This document shows positions 56,339-64,000 of a stretch of DNA of 64,000 nucleotides, in pieces. The stretch comes from Niveispirillum sp. (lineage in GTDB: Bacteria > Pseudomonadota > Alphaproteobacteria > Azospirillales > Azospirillaceae): NCBI RefSeq assembly GCF_017996735.1, contig NZ_JAGOGJ010000024.1:1-64000 (forward strand), written 5' to 3'. The position numbers and the translations under genes were made by a program. The notes below the pieces were generated by a model that did no database searches, had not been told where the DNA came from, and worked only from the letters and a program-made list of their open reading frames with translations. Every line of letters begins with the position of its first letter. The first letter of the stretch is position 1.

Positions 56339-56527
56339 ATGGCTTTCGACCTGGACGAACTGCTGCCGACCAAGAAACCAACCAGGCCGGTGGACCTGAC
56401 CGGCCTGTCGATCGGCGATCTGAACGATTACATCGCGGCACTGGAGGCCGAAATCGTGCGCGTGCGGGCCACCATCCGCGACAAGCAGGATGTGCAGGCC
56501 GCCGCCCAGGCCTTTTTCAAGAAATAG
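56339..56527 (+). CDS. DUF1192 family protein, 62 aa
   Basis: AGGGAGGG precedes ATG. MAFDLDELLPTKKPTRPVDL and the coiled-coil-like second half LNDYIAALEAEIVRVRATIR are the DUF1192 pattern, a small conserved alphaproteobacterial family of unknown function. It is embedded in a longer non-coding frame and easily missed. It is convergent with gpmA. Confidence 0.9.
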   Translation: MAFDLDELLPTKKPTRPVDLTGLSIGDLNDYIAALEAEIVRVRATIRDKQDVQAAAQAFFKK

Positions 56528-56536
56528 TGATCGCAG

Positions 56537-56571
56537 CCGCCCCCGTTGCAGAAACTCCGCAACGGGGGCGG
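56537..56571. terminator. hairpin between DUF1192 gene and gpmA
   Basis: 13-bp perfect stem CCGCCCCCGTTGC and complement with a nine-base loop, sitting between convergent genes, so it may terminate both. No T-run on either side. Confidence 0.6.
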
Positions 56572-56578
56572 AGCGGGA

Positions 56579-57268
56579 TCAATCCAGGAAGTACCGGTCC
56601 AGCGCCTTCAGATCGGCGTCCAATTCGTAGATGATCGGCTTGCCGGTCGGAATCTCGAACTGCACGATCTCGTCATCGCCCATATTGGACAGGTACTTGA
56701 CCAGACCGCGCAGGCTGTTGCCATGGGCGGCGACCAGGACACGCTTGCCGGCCTTGACCTGCGGGGCGATCACGTCGGTCCAGTAGGGCACCACGCGGGC
56801 CACGCAATCCTTCAGGCTTTCGGTGCGCGGCAACTGGTCCTTGGACAGGTCGGCATAGCGCGGATCGGCATCGGGCAGACGCTCGTCATCCTCGGCCAGG
56901 ACCGGGGGGGCGATGTCATAGGAACGGCGCCAGATCTTGACCTGATCGGCCCCATGCTTGGCCGCCGTCTCCGTCTTGTTCAGGCCCTGCAGGCCGCCAT
57001 AATGGCGCTCGTTCAACTGCCAGCTCTTGAACTGCGGCACCCAGATGCGATCCATGGCTTCCAGGGCCAGGTTGCTGGTCTTGATGGCGCGCTTCAGCAC
57101 CGAGGTGTGGCAGATATCGAAATCGAGACCGGCCGCCTTCAGCTTGACACCGGCCTCCTTCGCTTCCTCGACGCCCTGCGCCGACAGGTCCACATCGGTC
57201 CAGCCGGTGAACAGGTCCAACTTGTTCCACTCGCTCTGGCCGTGACGGATCAGGACAAGCTTCGTCAT
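56579..57268 (-). CDS. gpmA: 2,3-bisphosphoglycerate-dependent phosphoglycerate mutase
   Basis: 229 residues. RHGQSEWN carries the phosphorylated His, with [34 protein letters not shown] and [14 protein letters not shown] completing the family. It interconverts 3- and 2-phosphoglycerate in glycolysis. The start at [10 protein letters not shown] is preferred over an ATG seven codons upstream because the fold begins there. Confidence 0.96.
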   Translation of the reverse strand: MTKLVLIRHGQSEWNKLDLFTGWTDVDLSAQGVEEAKEAGVKLKAAGLDFDICHTSVLKRAIKTSNLALEAMDRIWVPQFKSWQLNERHYGGLQGLNKTETAAKHGADQVKIWRRSYDIAPPVLAEDDERLPDADPRYADLSKDQLPRTESLKDCVARVVPYWTDVIAPQVKAGKRVLVAAHGNSLRGLVKYLSNMGDDEIVQFEIPTGKPIIYELDADLKALDRYFLD

Positions 57269-57449
57269 CTCCCACATTCCCTTATGCATGGCCCCGCCGC
57301 CGGGGCGTTATCGATACCGGCCTGCGTCCTACCATACGGGAACGGCACTGACCAAGGTCTGTTCCAGGGGGAACGGGTTCAGGGAGAAAGCGTTTACGAC
57401 GTTTGGCGAAACGCGGTAAGATTAGTTGTTCCGGGACTGAAATTCGAGG

Positions 57450-57639
57450 ATGGGCGTCGTGACGACGCTTCTGGTTCGTCGTTTGGCTGGACGATTGGTG
57501 ATCGAACTGTCGGAAACACTTGCCTCGCAGGTGCAACTACGCGAGGGCGATGAGCTTGAATCCAACGTACGAAGCCCTTGAAGCCGCCGAGCGGGTCATG
57601 ACCGAGCATAAGCAGGTTTTGAAGGAACTTGCCCGCTGA
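57450..57639 (+). pseudogene. frameshifted AbrB/MazE-type antitoxin relic
   Basis: One frame reads TTLLVRRLAGRLVIELSETL and VQLREGDELES, the AbrB/MazE DNA-binding half, and stops at 57581. The next frame continues NPTYEALEAAERVMTEHKQV and LKELAR with a stop, the typical C-terminus of antitoxins paired with death-on-curing toxins. The two halves overlap in different frames and a spacer segment is missing, indicating deletion plus frameshift. GAGG lies ten bases before a GTG start at 57459. No toxin follows; asd is on the other strand. Confidence 0.65.
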
Positions 57640-57648
57640 AAAGCAAAC

Positions 57649-57673
57649 GGAGCCAGCCTGTCCGGCTGGCTCC
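57649..57673 (-). terminator. intrinsic terminator of asd
   Basis: 10-bp stem GGAGCCAGCC/GGCTGGCTCC, five-base loop, then GTTTGCTTTTC on the minus strand, about 30 bases beyond the asd stop. Confidence 0.85.
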
Positions 57674-57705
57674 GCGCCCATTGCGTCGCGCTCTGACGCG
57701 TTCGA

Positions 57706-58734
57706 TCAATCCGCCGGGCCGATATGGCCGTCACGGATCATCACTTCCGCGATCTGCACGGCGTTCAGGGCGGCGCCCTTGCGCAGATTGTCGGCGACTA
57801 CCCACAGGTTCAGGCCGTTCTCGACCGTCGAATCCTCGCGGATGCGGCTGATGAAGACATTGTCCTCGCCGGCGATTTCCACCGGAGTGACATAGCCCTC
57901 GTCCTGACGATGATCGACGACGGAGATGCCGGGGAAGGCGCGGAGCGCGCGGCGGGCCTCGTCGGCCGTGATGGGGTTCTCGAACTCGATATTGATCGCT
58001 TCCGAATGGCCGATGAACACCGGCACGCGCACGGCCGTGGCCGTCACCTTGATGGCGGGGTCGAGGATCTTCTTGGTCTCGACCACCATCTTCCATTCTT
58101 CCTTCGTCATGCCGTCATCCATGAAGACGTCGATATGCGGGATGACGTTGAAGGCAATCTGCTTGGTGAACTTCTTCTTTTCCACCGGATCGTTGACATA
58201 GATGGCGCGGGTCTGGGTGAACAGCTCATCCATCGCCTCCTTGCCGCCGCCCGACACGGACTGATAGGTGGACACCACCACGCGGCGGATCTTGGCCAGA
58301 TCATGCAGCGGCTTCAGCGCCACCACCATCTGGATGGTGGAGCAGTTGGGGTTGGCGATGATGCCCTTCTTGCGCCAGCCCGACAGGTGATGCGGGTTCA
58401 CTTCCGGCACGACCAGCGGGACATCGGGATCCATGCGGAAATGGCTGGTATTGTCGATGACGCAGGCGCCGGCGGCGGCGGCCTTGGGCGCGAACTGGGC
58501 CGACACCTTGGCGCCCGGCGAGGACAGCACAAAATCGGTGCCGGAGAAGTCGAACTTGGCCAGATCCTGAACCTTCAGCACCTGATCCTCGCCAAAGGAC
58601 ACCTGCTGACCGGTGGAACGTTCGGATGCCAGGGCGACCACTTCCGACACGGGGAAGTTCCGGTCTGCCAGCGTCTGCAGCATCTCCCGGCCGACATTGC
58701 CCGTGGCGCCAACGACAGCGACCTTGTAACCCAT
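57706..58734 (-). CDS. asd: aspartate-semialdehyde dehydrogenase
   Basis: 342 residues. It reduces aspartyl phosphate to the semialdehyde that feeds lysine, threonine, methionine and diaminopimelate synthesis. NADP motif VAVVGATGNVGREML, active-site Cys 131 in ANPNCSTIQ, and the substrate region VSTYQSVSGGGKEAMDEL are intact. The start at MGYKVAVVG is chosen since it directly precedes the Rossmann strand; a longer frame is not coding-like. Confidence 0.96.
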   Translation of the reverse strand: MGYKVAVVGATGNVGREMLQTLADRNFPVSEVVALASERSTGQQVSFGEDQVLKVQDLAKFDFSGTDFVLSSPGAKVSAQFAPKAAAAGACVIDNTSHFRMDPDVPLVVPEVNPHHLSGWRKKGIIANPNCSTIQMVVALKPLHDLAKIRRVVVSTYQSVSGGGKEAMDELFTQTRAIYVNDPVEKKKFTKQIAFNVIPHIDVFMDDGMTKEEWKMVVETKKILDPAIKVTATAVRVPVFIGHSEAINIEFENPITADEARRALRAFPGISVVDHRQDEGYVTPVEIAGEDNVFISRIREDSTVENGLNLWVVADNLRKGAALNAVQIAEVMIRDGHIGPAD

Positions 58735-58887
58735 TTTCCCGGCCCTCGATTCCATAGGTGATAAGGCGGGGCAGCACGAAACTTCATTGCGCCTTGACAA
58801 GCCCCGGCGAACGCTTTGACTTATTCATTGGGCGCAAGAATGGCAAGACAATGACATAAGCGCCCATGTTGCGGGAGGATTGCAGCC

Positions 58888-59223
58888 ATGGCACAGCGCG
58901 AATATCAGACGTTCGAAGCCTTCTGGCCCTTCTATCTGCGTGAACATTCCAAGAAGGTGACACGCGGTTTCCATTATGTGGGCAGCGCCGTTGCCCTGGG
59001 TTTCCTTGTGGTGTTCGGCGCCACCATGGACCCGCTCTGGCTGATCGGCATGCCGCTGTCGGGCTATTTTTTCGCCTGGCTCAGCCACGCCCTGGTGGAG
59101 CATAACAAGCCCGCCACCTTCACCTATCCGCTGTGGTCGCTGATCGCGGATTATCGGATGTTTTTCCTGTTCGTGGCGGGCCGGTTGGGGCCGGAATTGC
59201 GCCGGGCGGGGATTGATGGTTAA
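58888..59223 (+). CDS. DUF962/Mpo1-like membrane protein
   Basis: 111 residues. FEAFWPFYLREHSKKVTRGF and HYVGSAVALGF begin it, and GYFFAWLSHALVEHNKPATF with its His residues is the DUF962/Mpo1-like signature; two membrane helices. Yeast Mpo1 is a 2-hydroxy fatty acid dioxygenase, so lipid oxidation is possible. GGGAGGATT stands upstream. The next small gene follows 36 bases later. Confidence 0.9.
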   Translation: MAQREYQTFEAFWPFYLREHSKKVTRGFHYVGSAVALGFLVVFGATMDPLWLIGMPLSGYFFAWLSHALVEHNKPATFTYPLWSLIADYRMFFLFVAGRLGPELRRAGIDG

Positions 59224-59259
59224 TTCCCCCCACCTGCAAAGCCCCTGAGGACACGCCCA

Positions 59260-59520
59260 GTGCCAACGATCCAGGAGATCATCGCCCAGTCCATCAAGGA
59301 TGCCGACAAGTCCTTCTTCAATGAAGATTATATGAAACAGGCAAAATCCGTGGTGGAGGGGCTGCGCCGGTCGGGACTGGAGGTGGTGCCGATCAAGCCG
59401 CCGGAGGAACTGGTCACCTATGCATCGGAAAATATTCCTCTTGGCCGGCTGCGCCCAACAGACTTTATCCGCACCATGTATTCCACCATGGTGGCCAACG
59501 CACGCAAGTTCGTGAACTGA
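59260..59520 (+). CDS. hypothetical protein, 86 aa
   Basis: Not recognised. GTG start. Soluble, mixed helix/strand (AQSIKDADKSFFNEDYMKQA, then KSVVEGLRRSGLEVVPIKPP, then FIRTMYSTMVANARKFV). No signal or membrane segment. Ribosome site weak. It probably shares a transcript with the DUF962 gene. Confidence 0.65.
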   Translation: MPTIQEIIAQSIKDADKSFFNEDYMKQAKSVVEGLRRSGLEVVPIKPPEELVTYASENIPLGRLRPTDFIRTMYSTMVANARKFVN

Positions 59521-59665
59521 TAGCGGTACCCGGCAGCAAAACGAAAAGCTGTGGATATGCCCTTTTGCCAGCCATACTTTGGTGTGCAAGCAGGCAAAGC
59601 TCTGGCATAGTGCCAATGGGGCTTTCCTGCCCCCATCCAGATGATCAACGGGAAGGCAGTGCGGC

Positions 59666-60955
59666 TTGACGGCTGATGCGGCGCAACCGGCGGAACCGAC
59701 CTGGCGACGCCCCTCCATGGAGGAGCTGCTTGACGCCATGCGTCGTCATTCCAAGTTGATGGAAGGCCGGATCGGCGGCCAGCGCGCCATTTTTGTGCTG
59801 TGTGACCTGCGCGGCGTCAATCTTTCCAACATGGATCTGCGCAGCGCGGAACTGACGGGATCGCGCTTCGATCAGGCGCAGATGGTGAAGACGCGGCTGA
59901 CGGGGGCCAACCTGTTCGCGGCCGATCTGCGGCTGGCCAATCTGCAGCAGGCCGACCTTTCCAAAGCGGATATGCGCGGCATCACCATGCGCGGCGCCGA
60001 CCTGACCAAGGCCAAGCTGCGCGACACCGACGTGCGGGAGGCGATCCTGGCCGTCTATCGCGGCGGCAAGCCCCTGCCCCAGGCCTTTGACGGACGTATC
60101 CCCAATCTGGCCGCCGTCATCGCCGCCCATGCCGATTTCTCCGGCTCCAAGATGAACGGGGCCATCACGCTGAAGGCGGATTTCACCGACGCCAACCTGC
60201 GCCATGTCGATCTGCGCGGGGCGGACCTGCGCGGGGCCAATTTCAAGGGCGCCATGCTGGACGGTGCCAATCTTCAAGGCGCGCAGTTGCAGGAGGCGGA
60301 CTTTGCCGGGGCCGTCCTGACCGACGCCATCCTGCGCGATGCGCTGGCGGAGGGGGCGAATTTCCGGGGCGCCATCCTGGACCCCCACGCCATGGCCGAC
60401 CTGAAACGCACCGGCGCCCTGCTGCCCGGCACCATGGATGGGACAGAGCCGGTGGACATGCTGCTGGCGGCCCATGCCGAATGGGTGTTGAGCGCGGGGC
60501 GCGGCGGCAAACGCGCCGATTTCAGCGGGCGCGACCTGATGGGCCAGGATTTGCGCGGGCGCAACATGACGGCAGCGAAACTGCCCTATGCCCTGGCCCG
60601 CCGGTCCTTATGGACCAATGCCTGCCTGGTCATGGCCGATCTGGAATGCACCGACCTGCGCGACACCCAGATGGGCAATGCCGACATGCGCGGTGCCAAT
60701 CTGGAACGCGCCCATCTGGGCGGGGCCTTCCTGCAGGGCGTCAACCTGACCCCCTTGGTCAGCGCCGACATGCCGGACCGCCGCTGGCCCAGCCGCCTGT
60801 CGGGTGCGCGGCTGCAGGGGGCGGACCTGCGCAATGCCGACCTGCGCGGCGCCATCGCGCATGGGACCGACTTCACCGGTGCCGACCTGCGGGGGGCCAA
60901 GCTGGACGGCGCCGAACTGGACGGCGCCAATTTTGCCCAGGCCCGGCACGACTGA
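59666..60955 (+). CDS. pentapeptide-repeat protein
   Basis: 429 residues dominated by A(D/N)LXX repeats forming right-handed quadrilateral helices, in three blocks (about 50-115, 160-235 and 285-425). A segment containing MLLAAHAEWVLSAGRGGKRA between blocks two and three is a linker seen in similar alphaproteobacterial proteins. The first 45 residues form a separate helical start. The TTG start has GGAAGG about ten bases upstream. Function is unknown; some family members mimic DNA, but nothing here supports that. Confidence 0.88.
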   Translation: MTADAAQPAEPTWRRPSMEELLDAMRRHSKLMEGRIGGQRAIFVLCDLRGVNLSNMDLRSAELTGSRFDQAQMVKTRLTGANLFAADLRLANLQQADLSKADMRGITMRGADLTKAKLRDTDVREAILAVYRGGKPLPQAFDGRIPNLAAVIAAHADFSGSKMNGAITLKADFTDANLRHVDLRGADLRGANFKGAMLDGANLQGAQLQEADFAGAVLTDAILRDALAEGANFRGAILDPHAMADLKRTGALLPGTMDGTEPVDMLLAAHAEWVLSAGRGGKRADFSGRDLMGQDLRGRNMTAAKLPYALARRSLWTNACLVMADLECTDLRDTQMGNADMRGANLERAHLGGAFLQGVNLTPLVSADMPDRRWPSRLSGARLQGADLRNADLRGAIAHGTDFTGADLRGAKLDGAELDGANFAQARHD

Positions 60956-61051
60956 CGGCCCACAGGTCGCCCCCCAAACCATTTCCCCGCCCTGCGACAA
61001 GCCGGCACGGTTTCCCCGCTTGACCCACGTGACGATCTGCGCCTATCAGAA

Positions 61052-61070
61052 GTTACGTTATAACATTGTT
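61052..61070. promoter_or_regulatory. probable Zur-binding site
   Basis: GTTACGTTATAACATTGTT, with the GTTATAAC core, resembles the alphaproteobacterial Zur consensus (ATGTTATAnnAT-type). It lies about 16 bases before the start of a zinc-type TonB receptor, downstream of a TTGACC hexamer at 61020, so a bound repressor would block transcription. Confidence 0.55.
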
Positions 61071-61085
61071 TAAAAGGGTTCGGCG

Positions 61086-63149
61086 ATGCGCAGACACATG
61101 TCGCAGGTCTGGCTGGTGGCGGTACTCATGGGCGGCACGGTTGCCGCTTCCCCCGCCATGGCACAGCAGGCGCCCATGGCGGACGGTTCCGCCCATGACC
61201 GGGTTGAAGAGATCATCGTCACCGCCTCGCCCATCGGGGCCAAGCGGTTCGACATCTTGCAGGGGACGTCCAGCCTGTCGGGAGAGGCGCTGGACCGCGC
61301 CCTGTCCACTACCCTGGGCGAGGCGCTGGACAAGCTGCCCGGCCTGTCGCAGACCGGGTTCGGCGCCGGTGCGTCGCGCCCCATCATCCGGGGCCAGGGC
61401 GGCGACCGTATCCGCATCCTGTCCGGTGGCATCGGCAGCATTGATGCCAGCACCACCAGCCCCGATCACGCCCCGGCCCTGGACCTGGCGACCGCCAAGC
61501 GGGTGGAGGTCGTGCGCGGCCCCGCCACCCTGCTGTATGGCAACAATGCCGTGGGTGGGGTGATCAATGTCCTGGACGGCCGCATCCCGATCGCCGAACC
61601 CAAGGATGGCGTGGACGGCTTTGCCCGGATCGGCGTCGGCACCAATGCCAATGAGCGGTCCCTGGCATCCGGCGTGGATGCGCGCCTGAACGGGCCCTTT
61701 GTTCTGCATCTGGACGGGTTCTATCGCCAGACCGACGATTACGAGGCCCCCGGCTTCCTGGAATCGAAGGCCCTGCGCGAGCAGGAAGAACATGAACATG
61801 GACACGGGGACGAGGAGGAGGCCAAGGGCCGCGTCGCCAACAGCGACCTGACCCAGAAGGGCGCCACCGGTGGCCTGTCCTATATCGGCGATTGGGGTTT
61901 CTTCGGCGCGTCGGCCAGCCGCCTGGAAAGCAATTACGGCATCCCCGCCGGCCACAGCCATGAAGGCGAGGAAGAGGAAGGCCCCGTCCGCATCGACCTG
62001 GGCCAGACGCGCCTGGACCTGATGGGCGAGGTGAACCAGTCCTTCGGCATTTTCGAAACGACGCGCGTGCGCTTCGGCTGGGCCGATTACAAACATACCG
62101 AGCTGGAGAATGGCGAGCCTGGCACCCAGTTCCTGAACAAGGGCTGGGAAGGCCGGGTCGAGATGGTGCAGCGGGCCATCGGCAACCTGTCGGGTGCCGT
62201 CGGCGTGCAGGCCAGCAGCCGCAACTTCAAGGCCATCGGCGAGGAGGCCTTCCTGCCGCCCAGCGACACCGACCAGATGGGTGTCTTCACCCTGCAGCGC
62301 CTGGACCTGTCGCCCTTCTCGCTGGAAGGCGGCGTGCGGCTGGAGCGGCAGAGTGTCCAGGCCGCCAGCGTCGATTTCGACCGCGACTTTACCACCGTCT
62401 CCGTCTCCGCCGGCGCCTCGCGTCAATTGGGCGAGGGCTGGATGACGGGTATCAGCCTGTCGCGCACCGAACGCGCCCCCAATGCCGAGGAATTGCTGTC
62501 CGATGGCGCGCATCTGGCCACCAGCACCTATGAGCGGGGCGACGGCACGCTGGGCAAGGAAACCGGCCTGGGTGTGGAAGCGACCCTGAAAAAGACCGGC
62601 GGTCCGGTCACCGGCACCGTCAACCTGTTCCTGACCGATTACGACAAGTACATCTATGAGCGCCTGACCGGGGCCGAGGAGGATGGCCTGCCGGTCGCCC
62701 AGTTCTCCGCCACTGATGCCCGCTTCTGGGGGTTTGAGGTGGAGGCGGAAACCACCGTGCTGCGCAACGATCAGGTGACGGTGACGCTTGATGGCGGGCT
62801 GGATTATGTCCGCGCCACCGATCGCGACAACAACACGCCCCTGCCCCGCATCCCGGCTCTGTCAGCGCGGGCCGGGCTCGGCTTCGAACTGGCCACCGTC
62901 GCAGCCCGTTTCGAAGGCGTTTGGACCGACAAGCAGAAGCGCACCGCCGATTTCGAGCTGCCGACCGACAGTTCCATGGTGTTCAACGCATCGCTGGACT
63001 GGCATCCCTTCCCCGACCAGGACATCACGATGCTGGTGGAACTGCGCAACCTGACGAACGAGGAGGTGCGGCTGGCCACATCCTTCCTGAAGGATGTGCT
63101 GCCGCAGCCGGGCCGGGATTTCCGCGTTTCGCTGCGCGCCGGCTTCTGA
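61086..63149 (+). CDS. TonB-dependent outer-membrane receptor, ZnuD-like
   Basis: 687 residues. Signal peptide ending PAMAQ, then the TonB box region VEEIIVTASPI, a plug (about 45-170, with GASRPIIRGQGGDRIRIL and VEVVRGPATLLYGNNAVGG) and a 22-strand-type barrel ending in VSLRAGF. His/Glu-rich loops (EEHEHGHGDEEE near 235 and GHSHEGEEEE near 290) are typical of zinc-binding ZnuD receptors. AAGGG precedes the ATG. The upstream Zur-like site supports zinc uptake, powered by TonB-ExbBD. Confidence 0.93.
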   Translation: MRRHMSQVWLVAVLMGGTVAASPAMAQQAPMADGSAHDRVEEIIVTASPIGAKRFDILQGTSSLSGEALDRALSTTLGEALDKLPGLSQTGFGAGASRPIIRGQGGDRIRILSGGIGSIDASTTSPDHAPALDLATAKRVEVVRGPATLLYGNNAVGGVINVLDGRIPIAEPKDGVDGFARIGVGTNANERSLASGVDARLNGPFVLHLDGFYRQTDDYEAPGFLESKALREQEEHEHGHGDEEEAKGRVANSDLTQKGATGGLSYIGDWGFFGASASRLESNYGIPAGHSHEGEEEEGPVRIDLGQTRLDLMGEVNQSFGIFETTRVRFGWADYKHTELENGEPGTQFLNKGWEGRVEMVQRAIGNLSGAVGVQASSRNFKAIGEEAFLPPSDTDQMGVFTLQRLDLSPFSLEGGVRLERQSVQAASVDFDRDFTTVSVSAGASRQLGEGWMTGISLSRTERAPNAEELLSDGAHLATSTYERGDGTLGKETGLGVEATLKKTGGPVTGTVNLFLTDYDKYIYERLTGAEEDGLPVAQFSATDARFWGFEVEAETTVLRNDQVTVTLDGGLDYVRATDRDNNTPLPRIPALSARAGLGFELATVAARFEGVWTDKQKRTADFELPTDSSMVFNASLDWHPFPDQDITMLVELRNLTNEEVRLATSFLKDVLPQPGRDFRVSLRAGF

Positions 63150-63163
63150 CCGCCGCCCCTGAG

Positions 63164-63199
63164 CAGCCTTCCTTGCCGCCCTGGTGGTGAGGAAGGCTG
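63164..63199. terminator. hairpin between receptor and secreted-protein genes
   Basis: 9-10 bp perfect stem CAGCCTTCC/GGAAGGCTG with an 18-base loop between convergent genes. No T-run. Confidence 0.5.
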
Positions 63200-63227
63200 A
63201 TCGGGGCCGCGCGGGGCAGAAGGGTGA

Positions 63228-63632
63228 TCAGCTCAGGCCGACGGTCAGATCGCAGGCATTGGAACCGACGCCGCGATTGAAGAAGCGGATGACCATGCCG
63301 CCGGCATCACGCACCGTCAGCACCTGGTTCTGTCCGGGCCCCAGCGACAATTGCCGGCCCGTGGCAGCCAGCGTGCTTTCGGTGATCGAATATTCCAGGG
63401 TGCAGCGCTTGTTGCCCTTGTTCTCGAACGTCACGTCGCCGGGACCGGGGATCTTGAATTCAAAGCTCTTGCCGACCGTGAAATCCACCCGGCCCTGACA
63501 GGGATTGTCCTTCTGCACCTCGCATCCATATTCGCCCTGCGGCGCACGCTGCGCGACGGGCTGGGCGGGGGAGGCGGGCACGGACAGCAGACCCGCGATC
63601 AGGGCAAGGCTGGCGATGGGCAGGCGTGACAT
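63228..63632 (-). CDS. small secreted protein, 134 aa
   Basis: Not recognised. Signal peptide MSRLPIASLALIAGLLSVPA. The mature part is beta-rich with several Cys (YGCEVQKDNPCQGRVDF, KRCTLEYS, SNACDLTVG) that could form disulphides. It is convergent with the ZnuD-like receptor. No domain family was identified. Confidence 0.7.
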   Translation of the reverse strand: MSRLPIASLALIAGLLSVPASPAQPVAQRAPQGEYGCEVQKDNPCQGRVDFTVGKSFEFKIPGPGDVTFENKGNKRCTLEYSITESTLAATGRQLSLGPGQNQVLTVRDAGGMVIRFFNRGVGSNACDLTVGLS

Positions 63633-63714
63633 CCGTTTGGCGCTCCTTGGGGCTACAGCATCAATTCAATAGACCCGCCGGAAACACCCGGCAAGCCCGT
63701 ACCCTTCACGGCCG

Positions 63715-64000
63715 TCAGTTGACACGGCTGGCGCTGAAAAGGATGGAGGGGTGGACCAACTGGTCCTGGGCGGCGATGATCTGCAATTCCCGCTGCCCGG
63801 CATCGCGCGTCGCCTTGAACACGGCATAGATGGCGGATGCCGCGTGCGACAGGGCCAGATGCCCATCCCCCGTTTCCAGGAACTTGGCCAGGAACAGGGC
63901 GGCCACACAGTCGCCGGCCCCGTTGGGCATGGGCGACAGGTCCAGGCGCGGCGTCGCGACCAGGAAGGCGCCGTCCGGCCCGTCCAGCAGCATTTCGATA
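63715..64000 (-). CDS. pdxY: pyridoxal kinase, C-terminal part (runs past the window)
   Basis: About 94 residues at the end of a PfkB/ribokinase-type kinase. LDLSPMPNGAGDCVAALFLA holds the GAGD anion hole and catalytic Asp, and LSHAASAIYAVFKAT with ELQIIAAQDQLVHP is typical of pyridoxal kinase (PdxY). The gene starts beyond the right edge. It salvages vitamin B6. Confidence 0.85.
   Translation of the reverse strand, partial: IEMLLDGPDGAFLVATPRLDLSPMPNGAGDCVAALFLAKFLETGDGHLALSHAASAIYAVFKATRDAGQRELQIIAAQDQLVHPSILFSASRVN

Noticed and set aside
57385..57449. Possible upstream start for the relic antitoxin
   Set aside because: No ribosome site or coding character precedes GAGG at 57446; the GTG at 57459 is better placed.

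Overview
The window is GC-rich, densely packed bacterial chromosome. The gene content is typical of an alphaproteobacterium, probably Rhodospirillales/Azospirillaceae-like: a TIGR02302 (DUF4175) protein, the HDAC-like/xseB/ispA/dxs cluster, the cell-cycle regulator TrcR beside a quinone oxidoreductase and a DUF1192 protein, an mreB-mreC-mreD-mrdA-rodA cell-shape operon, and a TonB/ExbB/ExbD/ExbD system. No rRNA, CRISPR array, insertion sequence or prophage was seen. The organism assignment is inference from gene content and base composition.

Layout. 1-6.1 kb: an interrupted frame, the TIGR02302 protein and polA. 6.1-7.2 kb: a small hypothetical gene and a MazF-type toxin whose antitoxin gene is visibly broken. 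7.2-11.3 kb: isoprenoid precursor genes dxs, ispA and xseB with a histone-deacetylase-like amidohydrolase. 11.4-17.5 kb: TusA divergent from an ArsR regulator, a leucine-dehydrogenase-like enzyme, a peptidoglycan-binding protein, a membrane pseudo-receiver/Hpt protein, a DUF423 protein, a dual-specificity-type phosphatase and a secreted protein. 17.6-17.8 kb: two identical tRNA-Lys(CUU) genes. 18-23.6 kb: the rod-shape operon. 23.9-27.6 kb: leuA with a possible attenuation leader, divergent from an MlaE/MlaF transporter pair. 27.6-34.9 kb: DUF2336, a MarR regulator, tatA, a stand-alone TonB C-terminal domain, a TPR protein and exbD-exbD-exbB-tonB. 35-39.9 kb: a phosphatase/sulfurtransferase-like protein, a MarR regulator, a nucleotidyltransferase, a PabC-like enzyme, pabB and a 64-residue protein. 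40-43.3 kb: a GGDEF-EAL protein, a helical hypothetical protein and folB. 43.3-44.7 kb: an AT-rich accessory patch with two lipoproteins. 44.7-52.8 kb: ilvA, radA, cvpA, purF and an M16 protease pair. 52.8-58.7 kb: a hypothetical protein, a GYF-AIM24 protein, trcR, a quinone oxidoreductase, a DUF1192 protein, gpmA, a relic antitoxin and asd. 58.9-64 kb: a DUF962 protein, a small hypothetical protein, a pentapeptide-repeat protein, a ZnuD-like TonB receptor with a probable Zur site, a secreted protein and the end of a pyridoxal kinase gene.

Most of the window is core metabolism and envelope biogenesis. The accessory signals are two decayed type II antitoxin genes, the AT-rich lipoprotein patch and a broken frame at the left edge. 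The TonB/ExbBD system could energise the zinc-type receptor at 61 kb. MreBCD-PBP2-RodA form the elongation machine. dxs and ispA supply the prenyl precursors from which its lipid carrier is made.
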